A DNA stretch of 15,839 nt, taken from NCBI GenBank assembly GCA_039908285.1, contig JAMOBE010000085.1:1-15839 (forward strand), written 5' to 3'. Position numbers and translations under genes: made by a program. The notes below the pieces were generated by a model. That model was not told the DNA's origin, made no database searches, and was given only the letters and a program-made list of their open reading frames with translations. Shown here piece by piece: positions 7,585 to 15,839 of the stretch (its first letter is position 1; each line of letters opens with the position of its first letter). The DNA comes from JAMOBE01 sp039908285 (lineage in GTDB: Bacteria > Pseudomonadota > Alphaproteobacteria > Rhodospirillales > Rhodospirillaceae).

Positions 7585-9092
7585 ACGACCAGCTCACCCA
7601 GAACCAGGTCAACCAGACGGCTTGGGCGGCATGCGATACCTTCCGTGGCGTCGTCGATGCCGGGCAGTACAAGGACTACATCCTGGTGATGTTGTTCCTG
7701 AAGTACATCTCGGACCTCTGGAACGACCACGTCGAAAGCTACCGCAAGCAGTATGGCGGCGACGAGGCCCGCATCCGCCGCCGGCTGGAGCGCGAACGCT
7801 TCGTGCTGCCCGAAGGCAACAGCTTCTACGATCTGCATGAGCAGCGGAACGAGGCCAATATCGGCGAACTGATCAACATCGCCCTGGAGAAGATCGAGGA
7901 CGCCAACCGCGCCAAGCTGGAAGGCGTGTTCCGCAACATCGACTTCAATTCCGAGGCCAATCTGGGCCGGGTCAAGGACCGCAACCGTCGCCTCAAGAAC
8001 ATGCTGGAGGACTTCGCCAAGCCCGCCCTCGACCTGCGCCCGTCGCGGGTGACCGAGGACATCATCGGCGAATGCTATATCTACCTCATCTCGCGCTTTG
8101 CCTCGGACGCCGGCAAGAAGGCCGGCGAATTCTATACCCCCGCCGCCGTGTCGCGCCTGCTGGCCAAGCTGGCCGCGCCGAAGCCGGGCGACACCATCTG
8201 CGATCCGGCCTGCGGCTCGGGCTCGCTGCTGATCCGGGCGGCGGAAGAGGTCGGCTCGGACAACTTCGCCCTCTACGGCCAGGAAGTGAACGGCGCCACC
8301 TGGGCGCTGGCGCGGATGAACATGTTCCTGCACGCCAAGGACGCCGCCCGCATCGAATGGTGTGACACCCTGAACAGCCCGGCGCTGGTCGAGGGCGACC
8401 AGTTGATGAAGTTCGACGTGGTGGTGGCCAATCCCCCCTTCAGCCTGGACAAGTGGGGCGCCGAGGACGCGCCCGCCGACCCTTATCGGCGCTTCTGGCG
8501 CGGCATTCCGCCCAAGTCCAAGGGGGATTACGGCTTCATCACCCACATGGTCGAGATCGCCAGGCGCCAGAGTGGCCGGGTGGCGGTGATCGTCCCCCAT
8601 GGCGTGCTGTTCCGGGGCGGCGCCGAGGGTCGCATCCGCCAGGCGCTGATCGAGGAAAATCTGCTCGATGCCGTGGTGGGCCTGCCGGCCAACCTGTTCA
8701 CCACCACCGGCATTCCGGTGGCGATCCTGGTCTTCGACCGATCGCGCGAGCAGGGAGGCCCGAACGAAGCGCGCCGCGACGTGCTGTTCATCGACGCCAG
8801 CAAGGAATTCACGCCGGGCAAGACCCAGAACGTGATGGACGAGCAGCACATCGGCAAGATCCTGGAGACCTACGCCAGCCGGGCCGAGATCGACAAATAC
8901 TCCCACCTGGCTAGTCCCGACGAGATTGCCGAGAACGACTTCAACCTCAACATCCCCCGCTACGTCGATACCTTCGAGCCGGAAGAGGAAATCGACGTCG
9001 CCGCCCTGCAAAAGGACATCGACCGGATCGAGGGCGAATTGGCCGAGGTGCGGGGGCGCATGGCGGGGTACCTCAAGGAACTGGGCCTATGA
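7581..9092 (+). CDS. hsdM: Type I restriction-modification system DNA N6-adenine methyltransferase, HsdM
   Basis: This 503-residue subunit transfers a methyl group from S-adenosylmethionine to adenine at sites chosen by HsdS. The N-terminal helical HsdM_N domain covers about 1-150 (TFRGVVDAGQYKDYILVMLF is characteristic). The N6_Mtase domain follows, with the AdoMet-binding motif I DPACGSGS at 208-215 and catalytic motif IV NPPF at 284-287; EFYTP near 182 is also typical. Length is normal for the family and no key motif is missing. The start is GTG at 7581, overlapping the TGA of the half-S gene by four bases, and the N-terminus MNDQLTQNQVNQTAW fits HsdM. The stop overlaps the rhuM start (ATGA). 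It should form an M2S complex for methylation and join HsdR for restriction. Confidence 0.97.
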   Translation: MNDQLTQNQVNQTAWAACDTFRGVVDAGQYKDYILVMLFLKYISDLWNDHVESYRKQYGGDEARIRRRLERERFVLPEGNSFYDLHEQRNEANIGELINIALEKIEDANRAKLEGVFRNIDFNSEANLGRVKDRNRRLKNMLEDFAKPALDLRPSRVTEDIIGECYIYLISRFASDAGKKAGEFYTPAAVSRLLAKLAAPKPGDTICDPACGSGSLLIRAAEEVGSDNFALYGQEVNGATWALARMNMFLHAKDAARIEWCDTLNSPALVEGDQLMKFDVVVANPPFSLDKWGAEDAPADPYRRFWRGIPPKSKGDYGFITHMVEIARRQSGRVAVIVPHGVLFRGGAEGRIRQALIEENLLDAVVGLPANLFTTTGIPVAILVFDRSREQGGPNEARRDVLFIDASKEFTPGKTQNVMDEQHIGKILETYASRAEIDKYSHLASPDEIAENDFNLNIPRYVDTFEPEEEIDVAALQKDIDRIEGELAEVRGRMAGYLKELGL

Positions 9093-12000
9093 GCAAGAAG
9101 CCCGGCCTGACCATCCGCAACAGCACGGCGGAATTCCTGATCTTCACCGCCCAGGCGGGGGAGAACGGCATCGAGGTGCGCTATGAGGACGAGACCATCT
9201 GGCTGACGCAAAAGCTGATGGCGGAATTGTTCGACGTCGATGTGCGCACAATCAGCGAGCATCTCAGAAACATCTTCAAAAGCAATGAATTGGATGAAGG
9301 CTCAGTTGTCCGGAAATTCCGGATAACTGCCGCCGACGGCAAGGGCTATCTCACCGCCTGTTACAACCTCGACGCCATCATCTCGGTGGGCTACCGGGTC
9401 AATTCCCGGCGCGCCACCCAGTTCCGCCAGTGGGCGACGCGGGTGCTGAGGGAGTTCGCCGTCAAGGGCTTCGTTCTGGACCGCAAGCGGCTGGAGAACG
9501 GCAGCTTTCTCGGCGAGGACTACTTTGAACGCCTGCTCGCGGAAATCCGCGAAATCCGCCTCAGCGAGCGGCGCTTTTATCAGAAGGTCACCGACATTTA
9601 CGCCACCAGCGTCGATTACAACAAGGACGCCCCGACGACGCGGGAGTTCTTCGCCAAGGTGCAGAACAAGCTGCACTACGCCATCCATGGCCATACGGCG
9701 GCGGAACTGATCAAGCAACGCGCCGACAGCACCCAGGACCACATGGGGCTGACCAGTTGGGAAAATGGCCCGGACGGCAAAATCCTGAGGACCGATGTCA
9801 CGGTGGCCAAGAACTACCTGACCACCGATGAACTGGACAGCCTGGGGCGGATCGTCAACGCCTATCTCGACCTGGCCGAGGACCGCGCCCGGCGCAAGAT
9901 CCCCATGACCATGGAGGACTGGGCCAAGCGGCTTGATGCGTTCATCGAATTCAACGACCGCGATATCCTGGACAATCCGGGCAAGGTCAGCGCCCAACTC
10001 GCCAAGGATCACGCTACCAGCGAATTCGAAAAATACCGCATCATCCAGGACCGATTGTTCGAATCCGATTTCGACAAGGAGGTGACGGCCCTCACCACCG
10101 CCGCCAAGGGGCGGAAGAGGGGGGGCGGGGATGAATAAGGGCCATAAGCGCGCCGCCATCGGCGACCTCTGTGAATTCATCAACGGTAATGGATTTCGTC
10201 CACCGGACTGGAAGCCATCAGGGCTGCCGATTATCAGAATTCAGAATTTGAATGGCGTAAAGACGTTCAATTATTTTGACGGTGTTCCTAAGGACAAATG
10301 GATCGTCGAACCAGGCGACCTGCTTTTCGCGTGGGCTGGTGTGAAGGGAGTGTCATTCGGACCGACGATTTGGCCCGGACCTCGCGGAGTCCTTAACCAG
10401 CATATCTTCCGGGTTATCCCAAGTGGCAAAATCGATCGGTATTGGCTCTATCTCGCATTGCAGGTCGCAACTGCCAGGATTGAAGCCAATGCCCATGGCT
10501 TCAAGTCGTCACTGGTGCATGTCCACAAAGACGACATCACCGGTCAGGTTATCGATCTTCCCCCCCTCCCAGAACAGCGCAAGATCGCCGAAATCCTGCG
10601 GACCTGGGACGAGGCCATCGAGAAGCTGGAAGCGCTGCGGGCGGCGAAAGAATCGCGGCTGGATGGGCTGCGTGACATGCTCATTGCGCGGGGCAGCCGG
10701 ACCGGCAAGCCCACAACTTTCGGCTCATTTCTGAGCGAGAGCCGTGTTTCAGGCGGTGATGGGACGACAGCGCGCAAGATTTCCGTTCGGCTCTACGGCA
10801 AGGGTGCCGTCGAGAAGATCGACCCGCGCGGTGGCAGTGCCAACACGCGATACTATCGCCGCAAGGCGGGGCAGCTCATCTGGAGCAAGCTCGACTTTCT
10901 GAACGGCGCCTTTGCGCTTCTGGGCGACGATCTCGACAACTGCGAGTCAACCCTGGATCTTCCGGCCTTCGATTGCGCGCCTTTGGTAAACCCGCAATGG
11001 GTAATTCAATACCTGACCCGCCCGGCCTATTACACGACGCAGGTTCACCTCGCTCGGGGGCAGCGCAAGGCCCGCAGGATCGCGCCCGAAGACTGGCTTG
11101 CCTCGCCCATTCGCCTCCCCGATCGCACGACACAGGATTGGATTGTCGAGATTCTCGCCACCGCCCGCTTCGATCTCGATGGCACCGCCCGCGAAATAGA
11201 ATCCCTCACCCGTCAGAAGCGCGGCCTGATGCAGAAGCTGCTGACGGGCGAATGGCGGGTCGCGCCATGAGGTTCGAGGCCGTGACCACAAGCCGTCGCA
11301 GAAGGGTCATGACGCTGATTTGCTACGCTGGCTCAGCGTCCGAAGTCTCGATAGGTTCAAAGCCGATGGGCAGCGAACTCGAAGACCATCTGGGCATGGT
11401 TGGCGGCGGAAGTCAAGGTTGTCTTCCCGCCCGGGCCGGGAAAGCGGCCGCAATCCCTGCTCAAAAGGGTAGGATCGCATGACCTTCGACGCCGCCGAGA
11501 AGTACCAGTCCCAGATCCCGGCCCTGCAATTGTTGGTCGCCCTGGGCTTCACGCCGCTGTCCCAGGCCGATGCGCTGCACCAGCGTGGTGGCCGCCTGCG
11601 CAACGTGGTGCTCGACGACGTGTTGGCCGACCAGCTCTTGCGCATCAACCGCTTCACCCATCGGGGGCGGGACTATCCCTTCGACCTCGCCGACGCGCAC
11701 GAGGCCATCCGGCGGCTGAAGCCCACGCCCGATCGGCAGAAGGGGCTGCGGGGCACCAATCAGGACGTCTACGACACCCTCGTCCTGGGGACCACCATCA
11801 CCAAGACCATCCAGGGGGACTCGAAGTCCTTTTCCTTCCGCTTCATCGACTGGGAGACGCCGTCCAACAACGTCTTCCATGTCACCGCCGAGTTGTCGGT
11901 GGAGCGGACCGGCAGCACCCAGACGAAACGCTGTGACATCGCGGCCTTTGTCAACGGCATCCCCTTCGTGGTCATCGAGAACAAGCGGTCGACCGAAAGC

Positions 12001-15000
12001 GTGAAGAAGGCAGGCAGTCAGCTTATCAACTACCAGAAAGAGGACAACATCCCGCAGTTGTTCCATTTCACGCAGTTGCTGATGGCCATGAACCGCCTTG
12101 AGGCGCGCTATGCCACAGTTGGATCGCCCCGGCAGTTCTGGCAGACTTGGCGGGATGCCGAGGACCGTGACGACGACATCGTCCGGCTGGCCAACCGGCC
12201 CATGACTGCCGCCGAGGCCGATGCGGTGTTCTCCGGCGATTTCACTTCCGCGCGCGTCCATTTTGAGGCGATGGCGGCCGAAGGCCCGCGTGCCGTCACT
12301 GCCCAGGATCGGGCGATCCATGCGCTGTGCCGGCCCGAGCGACTGCTCGATCTGGTGCGCCGGTTCACCGTCTTCGACGGCGGCACCCGCAAGGTGGCGC
12401 GGCACCAGCAGTTCTTCGGCATCCGCAAGGCGGTGGAGCGGGTCCGGCAATTCTCCGTCGACGGACGGCGCAAGGGCGGCGTCATCTGGCACACCCAGGG
12501 GTCGGGCAAGTCCCTGACCATGGTCATGCTGGGCCGCGCCTTGGCACTGGACAAGTCCTTTCCCAACCCGCGCATCATCATCGTCACCGACCGCGACGAC
12601 CTCGATAGGCAGATCAAGGACACCTTCAAGTCCTGCGAGATGGAACCGATCCGCGCTGCCAGCGGCGCCAACCTCATCGAGCTGATCCGCAACAAGGCCT
12701 CGCTGGTCACCACCATCATCAACAAGTTCGATACGGCGGCCAGGGGGGCGGTCGATATCGACGAGGATCCCAACATCTTCGTTCTGGTCGATGAAAGCCA
12801 TCGTTCCCAGACCGGGCGTTATGGCGGCGACAGCCAGTTCGCTACCCGGATGCGTCGCATCATGCCCAAGGCCTGTTACCTCGGCTTCACCGGCACGCCG
12901 CTGCTGAAGAAAGAGAAGAATACCCTGTCCACCTTCGGCGGCCTGATCCACAAATACGCCATCGACGAGGCGGTGGCCGATGGCGCGGTGGTGCCCCTGC
13001 TGTACGAAGGCCGGCTCGTCGAACAGCAGGTCAACGGCGACGTCATCGACCGCTGGTTCGAGAAGATCAGCGAGGGACTGACCGACGCCCAGAAGGCCGA
13101 TCTCAAGCAGAAGTTCTCGCGCATGGACGCCCTGTCGAAGACCAGCCAGGCTATCCGGGCCAAGGCCTTCGACATCTCCGGGCATTTCCGCAAGCACTGG
13201 CAGGGAACCGGCTTCAAGGCGCAGTTGGTGGCCCCCTCCAAGGCCGCCGCCGTCCGCTTCAAGGAGGTGCTGGACGAGATCGGCCACGTCACCAGCGAAA
13301 TCGTCATTTCGCCCCCTGACGACAACGAGGGCAACGAGGAGATCGACAAGGAGTCGAAGGACCTGGTGCGGGTCTTCTGGGCGCAGATGATGGCCCGCTA
13401 CAAGACCGAGGACGAGTACAACCGGCAGATCATCGACGCCTTCAAGGGTGCTGGCGATCCCGAAATCCTTATCGTCGTCTCGAAGCTGCTCACCGGCTTC
13501 GATGCCCCCCGGAACACGGTACTCTACGTCTGCAAGGCGCTGCGCGAGCACAACTTGCTGCAAGCGATCGCCCGTGTGAACCGCCTCTTCGAGGACGAGG
13601 ACTGCAAAATCGAGAAGCAGTTCGGCTTCATCCTCGACTACGAGGGATTGCTGGGCGAATTGGACGCGGCGTTGACCACCTACAGCGCCTTCGATGGCTT
13701 CGACGCCAACGACCTGGCGGGCACCGTCCATGATGTGCGGGAGGAAATTCGCCGGCTCCCCCAACTGCACGACCAGCTTTGGGACCTCTTCAAGCCGGTC
13801 AAGAACAAGAAGGACATGGAGCAGTTCGAGCAGTTCCTGGCCGACGAGGCCATCCGCCAGGAATTCTATGAAAAGCTCAAGGCCTTCAGCCGCTGCCTGC
13901 ACATCTCCTTGTCGTCGGACAAAATTCTCGACGTGTTCGACGAGGCCAGGATCGCGGCCATGAAGCGCGACTGGAAGCAGTTCTCCGAATTGCGCCGCTC
14001 CGTCCAGTTGCGGTACCAGGAGACGGTCGACGTGAAGGAATTCGAGCCGAAGATCCAGAAGCTGCTCGATGACCACGTCGTTGCCCTGCCGGCCGAAACC
14101 ATCATCGAGATGGTGAACATCAACGATCCTGATGCCCTCAGAGCCGTCGTCGAGGAGGCCGGCGTGTCCGAAGCCTCCCGCGCCGACCGGATCGCCAGCG
14201 CCACCCGGCGCGCCATCACCGAAAGGATGGAGAAGGACCCCACATTCTACCGCCGTTTCTCGGATTTGCTGGAGGAAACGATCCGCGACTATCGCGCCAT
14301 GCGACTGTCTGAGAGGGAATATCTGCAAAAGGTCGTCGATCTGGCCAGCAAAGTGGCGAACAAGGATCACGGACGGCAAATGCCGGACGCCATCAAGGGA
14401 AACGATGACGGTCAGGCGTTCTTCGGCATACTGGAAGATGTCCTTGTGACGGGGGATGGTCAGCCGGTCGATAAGGACGAGGCTGCCGCCATCGCGCTTG
14501 CCATCATCGACATCATCAAGGCCCACCACATTGTTGATGTCTGGTCCAACGATATCACCCAGAACAACATGCGGAACGCCATCGACGACTATTTCTTCGA
14601 TGTGCTCAGGGATGACAAGGGCATCGATTTGCCGGTCGAGGTGATGGACGATCTCGAGCACAAGATCATGGACCTGGCTCGCGCAAGGTTCCCGGGATGA
14701 CCACGGAACGGTATTCCATCCAGTATGGGGAGCACGCCATCGAGTTCGTTGTTGTCCGCCGCGACAGGAGGACGCTTGAGATCGCGGTGGAACCCGATGC
14801 CACGGTGGTGATCGCGGCGCCGCTGAATGCCACCGTGGCCGATATCGAGGCCAAGGTGCGCAAACGCGCGGCCTGGGTCAGGCGTCAGCAGCGGGATTTT
14901 TTCCAATACCTGCCCCGGACCCCGGAGCGCCAATACGTGGCGGGCGAGACTCATCTTTATCTTGGCCGCCAATACAGACTGAAGGTGGTGCCGCATATCC

Positions 15001-15839
15001 AGGCGAAGGTGGTCTTGGTTCGAGGCTTCATCCTGGTGCAGACCCATTACCCAGCGAAGACCGAGATCACCCGTGAGCTGGTCGAAAATTGGTATCGCGA
15101 ACGCGCCCACGCGAAATTCGCCGAGCGCCTGGAAGTGAACCTTCTTCGCTTCCCGGAACCGGATCGCTTTCGCCCCAAGGGGCTTATCGTCCGCCAGTTC
15201 CAGCAGCGGTGGGGGGCGATGTCACCCGCCGGTCGGCTGCTGCTCAATCGACGGCTCATCGAAGCACCCATCGATTCGATCGATTACGTCATTACCCATG
15301 AACTCTGCCACATGGCGGAGCCTCACCATGGTCCTGCATTTTTCGAGCTGCTGAACCGTATATTGCCTGACTGGCAGAAGAGAAAAGAACGACTTGAGCT
15401 GAGAATGGCATAAGGTGTTGTGGAGCGGCGTGCAAAAGTCGGCCAGTTTCAGGGGTGATCGGCGTCCAAAACTAGGCCACCAAGACGCCCATGTCCTTGG
15501 AGGATCACATCCAATCCCCCGCACGCAACCCATATCGGCTATATCTTGGGCCACCGTCAAAGAATACCTACCGCCTGTGATATTTTCGACTCACAAGCCC
15601 AACCTGCCACGCACTCGAATGCGATTCGTCCGCATTTCGAACCGCTGGCGTCCCGAGTGTCGAGTTGACTCCAGCACCACCGGGGGACAGACTGGCCCCG
15701 TGGAACGTGGCCATGCTGTTGCGCAGGTAATGGCGTAGCGAGCGGAGAAGGCACAATGAGCGCATCGGCCGTCCTCAAGCTCCAGAAGGTCGGGTTCACC
15801 GTTGAGCAGGTGGAAGCCCTGGCCGACTTCATGGACACC

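Overview
The window is high-GC bacterial chromosome whose gene content (an NdvB/Cgs-type cyclic beta-1,2-glucan synthase, DUF3309, a DUF883 + holin-like membrane pair, and gag-cgttt-type palindromes) points to an alphaproteobacterium, most likely in or near the Hyphomicrobiales; the genus cannot be fixed from sequence reading alone. Region 1 (1-5235) is the C-terminal ~1744 codons of a very large cyclic beta-1,2-glucan synthase; its membrane and GT84 parts lie upstream of the window. Region 2 (5236-6978) is a patchwork of small genes and repeats: a 52-residue DUF3309 membrane protein that is easily overlooked, a terminator-like hairpin, two related palindromes, a probable coding remnant, and a minus-strand two-gene operon resembling yqjD-yqjE (DUF883 membrane-anchored protein, then a holin-like membrane protein whose 3' end looks damaged). 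Region 3 (6979-15413) is a type I restriction-modification operon read rightward, in the order hsdS-like half subunit, hsdM, rhuM, full-length hsdS, a 71-codon ORF of doubtful status, hsdR, YgjP-like zinc metallopeptidase. Every junction is an overlap (GTGA, ATGA, 8 nt, ATGA, ATGA, ATGA), so the whole set is probably one translationally coupled unit. A good sigma70-type promoter (TTGACG, 17-bp spacer, TATTCT) precedes it, overlapped by an inverted repeat that looks like an operator. HsdM and HsdS should form the methyltransferase, and HsdR adds the ATP-driven translocase and nuclease. The extra half-S, RhuM and metallopeptidase are the unusual components. Region 4 (15414-15839) holds a possible insertion-sequence end remnant and the first 28 codons of a new gene resembling DUF1640/CCDC90-type coiled-coil proteins. 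The most interesting signals are the accessory genes built into the type I operon, the operator-like three-half-site promoter, and the composition break in the first target-recognition domain of HsdS.
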